A DNA stretch of 64,000 nucleotides from Fen-178 sp049516835 (GTDB lineage Bacteria > Acidobacteriota > Terriglobia > Bryobacterales > Bryobacteraceae). Shown here one piece after another: positions 16,245-23,896 of the stretch. The first letter of the stretch is position 1. Every line of letters begins with the position of its first letter. Location: positions 1 through 64,000 of the forward strand of contig JBEKSR010000013.1 of the NCBI GenBank assembly GCA_049516835.1, given 5' to 3'. Position numbers and translations under genes: made by a program. The notes under the pieces are model-generated. The model made no database searches and was not told the DNA's origin. It saw nothing but the letters and a program-made list of their open reading frames with translations.

Positions 16245-16466
16245 TCCCTGCTCGAAGAGATCGCGAATCCGGACGCCAAGCGCGTTCGCGAGCTTCAGGA
16301 GCGTCCGAACCGACGGGTTTCTGTAGCCACGCTCCAGATCGGCCAGATAGCTGCGCTGCATGGAGGCCCGTTCGGCAAGTTTCTCCTGCGTCCACCGGCG
16401 CGACCGCCGCAGGAGCTTGACTCTGTTCGCCAAGAACCGCAGGATTTGGGTCTCAGAAGCGGGCAA
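16239..16466 (-). CDS. XRE-family HTH regulator
   Basis: A 75-residue Cro/C1-type protein. The HTH is RVKLLRRSRRWTQEKLAERA followed by MQRSYLADLERGYRNPSVRT and LLKLANALGVRIRDLF, a full domain with no sensor part. The only in-frame start is a TTG at 16466. It is divergent from the TIG-domain gene and may repress it or other element genes. Confidence 0.85.
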   Translation of the reverse strand: MPASETQILRFLANRVKLLRRSRRWTQEKLAERASMQRSYLADLERGYRNPSVRTLLKLANALGVRIRDLFEQGP

Positions 16467-16711
16467 CTCCTCATCTTTCCGGAATTCAGAGCATCGTTTT
16501 GTACGATTTAAGTTACAATTGCTACAGCAAGACCAAAGCCAAAACGTTCTATGATTATGGTTGGAGGTTTTTGGACCCGGAATTCTGGTGCAATATTATC
16601 AGGAGCCGCAAAGGCGCAACACAGTGCCTGTCCGACAACGAATTCAAGTTTCGACGCCCCGTCCGAAAACGCACGGTTCATGCGCGCCAGCCCAAAGGGG
16701 AGATCAGGCCC

Positions 16712-18982
16712 ATGTTCAACTCCTATGCGTACCGTTTCGGTGCGCTGTTGCTGCTTATGGCCCCGCTCGCGATTGCCGAGAGCGTAACTGTTCGGAGCGG
16801 CAACGGCAGCGTTGGGGCCAGGGATAGCGCCGTCACTTTCCTGCTCGGACCTGCCGATACCGACTTCAGCCATCCCTTTACCTCGACCGATTTTTCCAGT
16901 GCCCAAAACGGTCCCGCGGCATTCATCGTGAGCCGGAACGCCTCTTGGATATCTGGGCTAAGCGTGGATAGTGCGGCGAGCTGGATTGGCACGAACGCTA
17001 ATGCGGCCTCATCTCAGGGAAACACGGCGTTGTACGCAATCCGCTTCACGATAGCGAACACTTTTTCCACTTCCTCACTGACCATGCATTACGCCGTAGA
17101 TGACTCTTTGGGCGGTACGAACCCAGGTGTCTATCTGAACGGAACGGCCATCTGCAATAGCTTGATCGAAAACAGCGTTACAAATTTTACTCAGGAACAC
17201 ATACTGACCTGCGATGGTATCGCTCCCCTCCTGCATGTCGGCACAAACTGGTTTTACATAGATGCACCGAATTGGGAAGGTGCGGCTGGATTGCTGTTCT
17301 CAGCGACAATCACGACCTCAGGCTCAGGAGTCCCTTCGATCAGTCCCGGAGGTGTGGTGAATGCGGCGAGTTCAGTGTCCGGTGCAATCGCACCCGGAAG
17401 CATCGCCTCAGCTTACGGCAGCTTTCCATTGAGCGCGCCCTCGCAGGCTAGCGGAGCGCCTTTGCCAATCAGCCTTTCCGGGCTTTCGATGCAGTTCGGG
17501 GGGAAGCAAACGCCTCTCTACTATGCATCTGCCGGGCAGGTGAATCTCCAGGTGCCATGGGAAGTAACTGGACAGACACAAGCTACCCTGACTGCCACAC
17601 TGGGCGGTCAAACGAGCGTCGCACAGACGGTCAATCTCGCCCCCTTCGCGCCGGGCATCTTCAGCATGAATGGGCAAGGTACGGGGCAGGGCGCGATACT
17701 CGACTCGCAATACGGGCTAGTGGGTTCCTCGAACCCCGCATCTGTGGGTGATGTGATTCAGATCTACTGTACTGGCCTCGGGGCGGTGACCAACCAACCG
17801 CCAACGGGTTTTCCTGATTCAGGCAGCCCGCTTTCCGAAACGACCACAACCTCAACAGTCACTATCGGGGGCGCAAGTGCGCAAGTGCTCTTCTCTGGTC
17901 TCGCACCAGCTTTAGTAGGCCTATATCAGGTGAATGCCCAGGTACCCGCCGGAATAACGACCGGCCCTGCCGTGCCAGTCGTGGTCTCCATTGGTGGGGT
18001 GGCATCGAACACCGTGACAGTGGCGATTCAGCCGTTCCCGCCCTCGCCCAACCCGCAACCCTCTATCACGAGTCTATCGCCGTCATCTGCCGGGGCTGGA
18101 ACCGGTTCGTTGACGCTGACGATCAGTGGAAGCGGCTTTATGGCTTCCTCATCTGTCACCTTCAACGGCGTCTTGCATGGCGCCTCGTTGGTCAACAGCG
18201 GTCAACTGACGATCACGCTTGCGGCGTCGGATCTTGCCACCGCTGGCAGTTCCGCGGTAGTTGTGAGCAACCCGCCCCCTGGTGGAGGGAGTTCGAACAC
18301 CGCTCTTTTCACCATAACTCCGGCCCCTTCGGGCAATCCAAAACCCTCCATCACGAGTCTCGCACCAGCCTCCGCCGTGGCCGGATCGGGTGCGCTGACG
18401 CTCACGATTAATGGGAGCGGCTTCATCGCTTCCTCTTCGGTGACGTTCAAGGGAGTTTCGCACACGGCTTCGTTGGTCAACAGCGGTCAACTAAACATCA
18501 CCCTCACTGCATCGGACCTCGCTGTAGCGGGGAGTTCCCCGGTGATCGTGAGCAACCCATCGCCCGGCGGAGGTCTGTCGAACACCGCCTACTTCAGCAT
18601 CACAACGCCGCCGTCTCCTGGGATCAACGTGACCGGAGTCTGGCAGGGCACATGGGATTCAACAACGGGAGGAGGACAAGGATCTGTCGCAGCGAATCTG
18701 ACCCAGACTGGTAACGCGCTGAGCGGTACGATTTCTTTCACGAACTGGTGTTTTGCAAATGGGACTGTTGCGGGCACGCTCAGCGCCGAATACTCGATCG
18801 CTTTGACGCTGACCTTTGTTGATTCTCGCGGCGTGCAGAGGCAATCGTCTTTTAGTGGCAACGTGGCTGATGTTCCCGTTTCAGCTACCACTAGACAGCT
18901 CCGCATGATCGGGGATTATACTGGCGTCATGAACGGTTCCTGCGTCGCTTATCCCGGCGGAATCACTATGGACAAGATGTAG
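16712..18982 (+). CDS. Secreted protein with Solibacter C-terminal-type domain and two IPT/TIG domains
   Basis: 756 residues from ATG 16712, chosen because AAGGGGAG lies upstream and a signal peptide follows (YRFGALLLLMAPLAIAES); an open frame extends further upstream but looks non-coding. Residues ~20-200 form a jelly-roll-like domain of unknown function. A TIGR03437-like domain follows (GGVVNAASSVSGAIAPGSIA ... VNAQVPAG), then two near-identical TIG/IPT domains (PSITSLSPSSAGAG and PSITSLAPASAVAG), then a small beta-domain (VTGVWQGTWDS). Extracellular, likely adhesive or ligand-binding. Cargo of the integrative element. Confidence 0.85.
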   Translation: MFNSYAYRFGALLLLMAPLAIAESVTVRSGNGSVGARDSAVTFLLGPADTDFSHPFTSTDFSSAQNGPAAFIVSRNASWISGLSVDSAASWIGTNANAASSQGNTALYAIRFTIANTFSTSSLTMHYAVDDSLGGTNPGVYLNGTAICNSLIENSVTNFTQEHILTCDGIAPLLHVGTNWFYIDAPNWEGAAGLLFSATITTSGSGVPSISPGGVVNAASSVSGAIAPGSIASAYGSFPLSAPSQASGAPLPISLSGLSMQFGGKQTPLYYASAGQVNLQVPWEVTGQTQATLTATLGGQTSVAQTVNLAPFAPGIFSMNGQGTGQGAILDSQYGLVGSSNPASVGDVIQIYCTGLGAVTNQPPTGFPDSGSPLSETTTTSTVTIGGASAQVLFSGLAPALVGLYQVNAQVPAGITTGPAVPVVVSIGGVASNTVTVAIQPFPPSPNPQPSITSLSPSSAGAGTGSLTLTISGSGFMASSSVTFNGVLHGASLVNSGQLTITLAASDLATAGSSAVVVSNPPPGGGSSNTALFTITPAPSGNPKPSITSLAPASAVAGSGALTLTINGSGFIASSSVTFKGVSHTASLVNSGQLNITLTASDLAVAGSSPVIVSNPSPGGGLSNTAYFSITTPPSPGINVTGVWQGTWDSTTGGGQGSVAANLTQTGNALSGTISFTNWCFANGTVAGTLSAEYSIALTLTFVDSRGVQRQSSFSGNVADVPVSATTRQLRMIGDYTGVMNGSCVAYPGGITMDKM

Positions 18983-19007
18983 ACGAGATCGAGAGGCTGT
19001 TTTCACA

Positions 19008-19274
19008 ATGAGAAGCGCACCTCTAAACCGAAAATCTACATTTACCTTTAAGAGAAAGCCGCGCGGCTTTGGTCAGCGACGTTGGCAATTGAAGTCGATC
19101 AGTGTGAATCACACTCCGCGGGACACATTGGCGATGGAGTTCTGGGGCCAGTCTTACACCGGCGTCATCCGGGTGACCAAGGGCGGCATGACACTCGTGC
19201 GAGGTCGGAAGAAGCACTATCTGGACTGGGATAAAGTCGCCGAGGCACTCCAGAACTTCATCGCCCGGACATGA
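19008..19274 (+). CDS. Small basic hypothetical protein
   Basis: An 88-residue protein, not recognised. The N-terminus is basic (FTFKRKPRGFGQRRWQLK); the C-terminal part (MEFWGQSYTGVIRVTKGGMT, then GRKKHYLDWDKVAEALQNFI) looks like a compact beta-hairpin plus helix. It starts 25 bases after the TIG protein gene on the same strand. Codon pattern resembles a real gene, but no homologue can be named. Confidence 0.55.
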   Translation: MRSAPLNRKSTFTFKRKPRGFGQRRWQLKSISVNHTPRDTLAMEFWGQSYTGVIRVTKGGMTLVRGRKKHYLDWDKVAEALQNFIART

Positions 19275-19305
19275 TCAATATCAGTTTTTAGTAGTTGGGT
19301 CTTTT

Positions 19306-19333
19306 GAGTCGGCGCGGCCAACCGCGCTGGCTC
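19306..19333 (+). promoter_or_regulatory. Strong hairpin in leader of the zinc-motif gene
   Basis: A 12-bp stem with two wobbles (GAGTCGGCGCGG with CCGCGCTGGCTC) and a four-base loop CCAA. It lies 44 bases before the ATG at 19377 and well before the AAAGGAG ribosome binding site. It may terminate the preceding gene or act in the leader. Confidence 0.45.
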
Positions 19334-19376
19334 GGCGGGAAAGGCAAACACCCTGAAAACGACAAAGGAGTTCCAC

Positions 19377-19655
19377 ATGGCTAAACGGAAGTGTCTGATA
19401 GACATCGAGCTGGCCAACGCAGTGAACCATTTTCTTTACGGGGTCCGTGCGCACGGAAAAAGCCTGCACGCAAGCCTTCACGGAAGCCTCTTCTTCTGCC
19501 CCTATTGCCGCAAGCCCGTAAGCCCGGTCAAATCCCAGCAGCCCCATTTCAGACACAGGAAGGGCGAGATCTGCGCTGGGCCACCGTCTTCGCTAAGCCC
19601 AGAGAAAACCGCCAAACGGGCAACTCAACCCAAGGGCGCGGTCGGGGAAAAGTGA
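19377..19655 (+). CDS. Small protein with CoiA-like zinc motif
   Basis: A 92-residue protein with an excellent AAAGGAG ribosome binding site. The central segment FFCPYCRKPVSPV followed by QPHFRHRKGEIC has a Cys-x2-Cys ... His-x2-His/Cys arrangement resembling the N-terminal zinc-binding segment of CoiA-like competence nucleases (CPxCG ... PHFAH). The nuclease domain itself is absent. It lies 345 bases inside the right end of the element. Zinc-dependent nucleic-acid binding is inference. Confidence 0.6.
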   Translation: MAKRKCLIDIELANAVNHFLYGVRAHGKSLHASLHGSLFFCPYCRKPVSPVKSQQPHFRHRKGEICAGPPSSLSPEKTAKRATQPKGAVGEK

Positions 19656-20000
19656 TGAGGTGAACTTGAAACTGGCGAATCCTTTAGAACGTGATATGCC
19701 TGCCAGAATGCGACCTTAGCCGCAGGGGAACGACCCGCGCCCGTTTTGGGGCGTGGGGGCGGCCAGTAGAATGCCCGTAGCCGCGCTTAGCGCGCCCGTA
19801 GCCGCATTTTTGGGTGGGTTGGGGACGCCTATAGGCGCGGGCGCCGAATTTTACGCCGCGCGCCCTGTTTGGACCGGCCCGGCAAAAGCTGTGCCCAGGA
19901 TTGTGCCCGGCGAGAGGCGGAACCACGCGATTCCGAGCCGTGCAAGTCATTGGTTTCTCTATTCCGTGCAACACCAGGCGGGACGGCGCTGCCGTTTCAT
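19656..20000. other. Right end of element, non-coding
   Basis: No credible gene. A 22-bp segment at 19887-19908 (AGCTGTGCCCAGGATTGTGC plus CC) is identical to 5821-5842, which encodes the integrase C-terminus (TILGTA), so it is probably a relic of an integrase end. Short GC-rich repeats (GCCCGTAGCCGC) occur at 19770-19805. Confidence 0.6.
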
Positions 20001-20051
20001 TTGGGCTCATAACCCAAAGGTCGGTGGTTCAAATCCACCCCCCGCAACCAA
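20001..20051 (+). repeat. Right attachment repeat (displaced tRNA-fMet 3' end)
   Basis: Fifty-one bases identical to 5701-5751. The bases before it do not continue the tRNA, so it is a 3' fragment only and not a functional tRNA. Confidence 0.92.
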
Positions 20052-20059
20052 TTCCATCA

Positions 20060-20431
20060 ATCATTTGCATCTGGCTTCGGCTTTCCCTTCCACCTCGATT
20101 GCTAACGTTTTGCTAACATCCACTTCGGATTTACCGCGCGCCTTCTGCATCGCAGGTGACTTTGATGCTCGAATGCCCATCCGATCGCGCACGTAGGCCG
20201 CAGTTTCGCCGTTCGCCATGAGTGAGAAGCCCAGAAGTGCCGAACGTCATGAAACCTCGTGCCGGGCATGCGAGCCGCTTGGGTAATCGCCTTTTCGTGC
20301 TTGTCATATCCCACTTGCCGGCTTGGGTGGCCGAGCAACTTTTCCGGAGGTTTGTGTGGGCTGTGCTGAACCTCGGGTGGTCGGCCGCGCGCGGTGGAGA
20401 TTGCGGCGACGGGAACATGAAAGGCCATCAC
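20060..20431 (-). pseudogene. Decayed tyrosine integrase remnant
   Basis: Reading leftwards, the frame gives HEKAITQAARMPGTRFHDVR then HFWAS, the integrase box II. The downstream parts appear in other frames: SLMANGETAAYVRDRMG and then HSSIKVTCD, which is the usual A-x-V-x-x-x-L/M-G-H-x-S helix. At least two frameshifts separate them. Its C-terminal end points at the right att repeat, the same geometry as the intact integrase at the left, so it is the relic of an older element at the same tRNA site. Confidence 0.75.
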
Positions 20432-20581
20432 GCCAAGATCGGGGTTTCGACAGGCTGGCGCTCTTACGTCCAGGTTTCCCGTTGTTCAACCGCGTGCGCG
20501 ACCGGCTTCAAGGCCAGACAGTGCCGCAATGGAGATAGAAAGAAATCAGAGAGGAAATCCAGCGTCCGGCACTACTACAAC

Positions 20582-21892
20582 ATGGAAATCCATTCGTTCA
20601 GGATCGCCGCTTTGGCTCTCTCCTGCGCTTCGCTTCTTGCTGCGCAGCCCGTCGATGATACGAAAGTCAAGCAGGTCATCATTCTCGGCCGTCACGGCGT
20701 TCGATCTCCTGTTGTGGACAACAGCACTCTCAACAATTTCTCCACCCAACCATTCCCGGTGTTCAGCGTTCCGGGTGTTTCCAACCTGACCGTCAACGGC
20801 GCTACGAATGAGACGATCCTCGGCGGCTATTTCCGTCTCTGGCTCACGCAGGAGGGAATGCTGACCGGCAAAGATTCGGCCGACGCTTCCTCCGTATACT
20901 TCCGGGCCAATAACGGTCAACTGATCATTGACACGGCCAAAGCCTTCTGGGCCGGCCTTCTCCCGGGGGCCAGTATGAACATCAATTTCTATCCTCAACA
21001 GGACAGCGACCCGCTGTTCTCTCCGGTGGCCGCGGGCGTCGCGCAGATCGATGAGCAGATGGCGGTCGCCGCCGTACGGGGACGTCTCGGCGATAGTGAA
21101 CAGTCTTTAGCCACCGCGTACGGCCCCGAGCTCGCCCTCACGCGTTCGATTTTATTTAACTATCCGGCCAGCCAGACTCCGGCGCCCGCTGCTCCGGCAG
21201 GTAAGCTCGACGTCACGACCCTTCCGATCGCCATCACGGGTTCCGCTTCGCCGGTAAGCATCGGAGGCCTGGGAACTGTCGTTATTGCCATCGATCCATT
21301 CGTCATGGAGTACGCGGATGGAATGCCGGCTGCAGACGTCGGTTGGGGCCAATTGACGGCAGGCGGCATCAGCCAGATCACGCGCTTGTACAACCTTGCT
21401 CTCGATCTGGAGTACCGCACGCCCTATCTGGCCGCCGTGCAAAGTTCCAATCTGGCCTCCCATATCGTGCGCTCTCTGGTCCAGGCAGCCACCGGGAATG
21501 TGATGACCGGCGCACTGGCAAACCCGTCGACCAAGGTGATCATGTTGATGGCTGCGAACACGAATATCACCGGACTCGCCGGCCTGTTCCGTCTCGACTG
21601 GATTCTGCCGGGTTACCTGGCGGACACCGCTGCTCCGGGCGGCGCCCTCGTTTTCGAGCTCCGCCAGTCGCAGAGCACTGGGGAGTACCTCGTCCGGACC
21701 TCGTACGTCACTCAGACTATGGACCAACTGCGCAATCGAACCGGCCTGACGCTCACTGCGCCACCTGCGATCGGCCCAGTGTTCATCCCCGGCTGCAGTG
21801 TTCGCAATGCCACGTTCGACTGCTCTCTCGCGAGTTTCGTGAGGGTCGCCAGGCGCGCCATCGATTCCGGGTCTGTCGACCTGATGAACTAA
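20582..21892 (+). CDS. Histidine acid phosphatase family protein with altered proton-donor motif
   Basis: 436 residues from ATG 20582, which starts a signal peptide (RIAALALSCASLLAAQ); the open frame further upstream covers the integrase relic. The N-terminal catalytic motif RHGVRSP (residues 37-43) is intact. The AppA-like C-terminal half aligns well (ITGLAGLFRLDWILPG, then PGGALVFELRQ and the conserved Cys pair), but the proton-donor HD motif of the HDTN box reads AANTN (residues 324-328), so His is Ala and Asp is Asn. Such a protein would be expected to be poorly active as a phosphatase. Periplasmic or secreted. Confidence 0.82.
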   Translation: MEIHSFRIAALALSCASLLAAQPVDDTKVKQVIILGRHGVRSPVVDNSTLNNFSTQPFPVFSVPGVSNLTVNGATNETILGGYFRLWLTQEGMLTGKDSADASSVYFRANNGQLIIDTAKAFWAGLLPGASMNINFYPQQDSDPLFSPVAAGVAQIDEQMAVAAVRGRLGDSEQSLATAYGPELALTRSILFNYPASQTPAPAAPAGKLDVTTLPIAITGSASPVSIGGLGTVVIAIDPFVMEYADGMPAADVGWGQLTAGGISQITRLYNLALDLEYRTPYLAAVQSSNLASHIVRSLVQAATGNVMTGALANPSTKVIMLMAANTNITGLAGLFRLDWILPGYLADTAAPGGALVFELRQSQSTGEYLVRTSYVTQTMDQLRNRTGLTLTAPPAIGPVFIPGCSVRNATFDCSLASFVRVARRAIDSGSVDLMN

Positions 21893-22030
21893 TTGTGGGA
21901 GCAAACCGGGCGCGTGTGCAGGGCCAAGTCCTCCCGGACCTTGGGAACGCCATCCAACTGGCCTATGCGCTGTCTATGCGGCCTCTGCCCTGTTTTTGCG
22001 CGTTCACACAGTTACACATATACTGTGGTC

Positions 22031-22261
22031 ATGAAGAATATCACTCTCAGCGTAGACGAGAATGTCCTGGCTGCTGTGCGCCGCCATGCCGCCGAATGCA
22101 ACTCCACCGTTAACGCTCTGGTCCGCGACTACTTGACCAGTCTCGCCGCGCACCAGGACCGGGCAAAGCGCGCCCGGGCGCGATTGCGGCAGTTGAGCGC
22201 GCAATCTCAGGGGCGACTTGGCAAGAAAACGTGGACCCGGGAGGACTTGCATGACCGTTAG
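22031..22261 (+). CDS. vapB: VapB-type antitoxin (ribbon-helix-helix)
   Basis: A 76-residue protein from ATG 22031. The MKNITLSVDENVLAAVRRHA segment followed by NSTVNALVRDYLTSL is an RHH/CopG-like DNA-binding fold, and the C-terminal charged tail (LGKKTWTREDLHDR) would wrap the toxin. The toxin ATG lies within its last codons, overlapping by 11 bases. It should neutralise the PIN toxin and autoregulate the pair. Confidence 0.8.
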   Translation: MKNITLSVDENVLAAVRRHAAECNSTVNALVRDYLTSLAAHQDRAKRARARLRQLSAQSQGRLGKKTWTREDLHDR

Positions 22262-22664
22262 GGCGTTCTTCGACACCAACGTCCTTGTCTACGCGGCGGT
22301 AGGAACGGGCAAAGACGAACCCAAGAGAAAGCGCGCTGTTGAGCTCATTGAATCGACGGACTTCGGTACTTCGGCGCAGGTCTTGCAGGAATTCTTTGTG
22401 ACCGTGGTAAGGAAGGCGTCTCGCCCGCTTTCCGCCGCGCAGGCCCTAGAGTGGATTGAGCAGTGGGCGGCCTTTCCCTGTCAGACTATCGACCACCGGT
22501 TAGTGCGAATCGCGATCGAGCAGTCCGAGCGATTCGCGATTTCCTATTGGGACGCGGCCATCCTCGCGGCCGCCGAGGCACTTGGAACTGACACCGTCTA
22601 CTCCGAAGACTTCCGTCACGGGCAGCGATATGGACACGTGCGAGTCCTAAACCCCTTCGCTTGA
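22251..22664 (+). CDS. vapC: VapC-type PIN-domain toxin
   Basis: A 137-residue PIN ribonuclease from ATG 22251. The acidic active-site residues are present: Asp in AFFDTNVLVYA, Glu in LQEFFVTV, Asp in SYWDAAILAAA and Asp in YSEDF. VapC toxins cleave tRNA or rRNA; the target here is unknown. Coupled to the antitoxin gene by overlap. The following 246 bases (22665-22910) hold nothing I can name. Confidence 0.88.
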   Translation: MTVRAFFDTNVLVYAAVGTGKDEPKRKRAVELIESTDFGTSAQVLQEFFVTVVRKASRPLSAAQALEWIEQWAAFPCQTIDHRLVRIAIEQSERFAISYWDAAILAAAEALGTDTVYSEDFRHGQRYGHVRVLNPFA

Positions 22665-22910
22665 TGGGTCCCCGCCTCTCCGGCGGCCCGGATGATGTTG
22701 TACTTCGGGCCGGTCTCCTGCCGCTCCTGGGCAGCGCCCAACGGCGCATGAGCCAAGCTGCGAGGGCGTTATGAACGGCTTCAATATACGCCGCCGCAAC
22801 CATCTTCACCGTATCCACCCGGCTCTACGCCAAAACGGGGGCGGCCACCCCGAACCCCAAAAAACAAATCCGTAAAGCCTTGTTTCGGCACACGAAAGGT
22901 TGTACACTCG

Positions 22911-23621
22911 ATGCTTCCTGGGCGTGCTCCGGGAAGGAGTGGGGGAATCGCGCAACGTTTTCGTAATATTTCCGTACTGGCTGGTGTTTTGCTCTGCCTG
23001 TCCGTGGCAGTCTGCCCGGTGTGGGGCATCATCGGCGTCAACACCAGTCAGGACACCTTCATCCTCAGCAACGAGGGGAGCGGCCTCATCACCCAACTGG
23101 TCAACGGGGGGTACGGGAATTACGACCTCTACGATGCTCTACTCGCAATTAGGAATAACGCCAACCCAAGCACTGCCGGCATTCTCACTCCGGCCTTCCT
23201 GAATGCACTGGCGGCCTGTCCTCCGTCGAGCCAGATCTTCACAATTCTACTGAAGAACTTGAATTCGCCGGGGGTTTCGCTTGCCATCAGCACGGACGGC
23301 ACGGTTCAGACGACCAGTGTCCTCGGTGCTACCTACCTTGGGCAAGCGGGAACCGCCACTCAAGTCTCGACCATTTCGGGTGTCGGGCCCGGCAGTTTCA
23401 CATACTCCACTACCTCGTCGCCTCTCACGTCTTGGACCAATACCGTGAGCGGGGTATCCACCACTTACAACGTATTCGGCATCGCTTGGGCGCCAAGCCA
23501 GGCGCCAGCGATGGTTCCCGCCCTCTCGCCGTTTGCAGTAATCCTCCTGGCCGCTGGTCTGTGCGCCGCCGCCATGTACCTGATGCGTAAGCGGATGGCG
23601 GGGTTCGACGTGAAGCCTTGA
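22911..23621 (+). CDS. Secreted protein with C-terminal VPALSP membrane anchor signal
   Basis: A 236-residue exported protein. An N-terminal signal peptide (ISVLAGVLLCLSVAVCPVWG) is followed by a Ser/Thr-rich beta domain. The C-terminus holds a sorting-like tripartite signal: VPALSPFAV motif, hydrophobic helix (ILLAAGLCAAAMYL) and basic tail MRKR. This resembles the IPTL/PEP-CTERM class of C-terminal signals. Its stop overlaps the next gene (TGATG) and that gene overlaps a PrsW-like protease, so the three are one operon. Confidence 0.7.
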   Translation: MLPGRAPGRSGGIAQRFRNISVLAGVLLCLSVAVCPVWGIIGVNTSQDTFILSNEGSGLITQLVNGGYGNYDLYDALLAIRNNANPSTAGILTPAFLNALAACPPSSQIFTILLKNLNSPGVSLAISTDGTVQTTSVLGATYLGQAGTATQVSTISGVGPGSFTYSTTSSPLTSWTNTVSGVSTTYNVFGIAWAPSQAPAMVPALSPFAVILLAAGLCAAAMYLMRKRMAGFDVKP

Positions 23622-23896
23622 TGCTCGTCAGACAATTCAAATTCAAACGCAACAACGACAAGGGCGGCTTCCAATGGACGGCAGAATCGGAAATCGAGGC
23701 CCCCGGTTTCTACCGTGGGTTCACCGCCGTCGGTAAGACCCTTGCCGGCGTGAAGGAGTTCGCCGCTCTCGTGCGCTGGTGTGAACGGACGGGCTCGCTG
23801 GAACGCTTATCGGAGATGCACCCATCCGGCTTCGAGAGCCGGATGCAGACTACGTGGGGCGGCATCGGGTACGGTCCTCAATGGAGACAAAGATGA
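23621..23896 (+). CDS. Hypothetical protein between anchored protein and PrsW-like protease
   Basis: A 91-residue protein from ATG 23621, which overlaps the previous stop. The sequence MLVRQFKFKRNNDKGGFQW and TAVGKTLAGVKEFAALVRW suggests a small soluble alpha/beta fold. No family is recognised and there is no signal peptide. Overlaps at both ends (TGATG and ATGA) imply that it is translated together with its neighbours. Confidence 0.55.
   Translation: MLVRQFKFKRNNDKGGFQWTAESEIEAPGFYRGFTAVGKTLAGVKEFAALVRWCERTGSLERLSEMHPSGFESRMQTTWGGIGYGPQWRQR

Noticed and set aside
19270..19376. Riboswitch upstream of the zinc-motif gene
   Set aside because: The hairpin is clear, but no conserved core of a known riboswitch class could be recognised.
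19753..20196. 147-codon plus-strand frame across the right att site
   Set aside because: It reads through the tRNA fragment and an integrase relic; no conserved feature.
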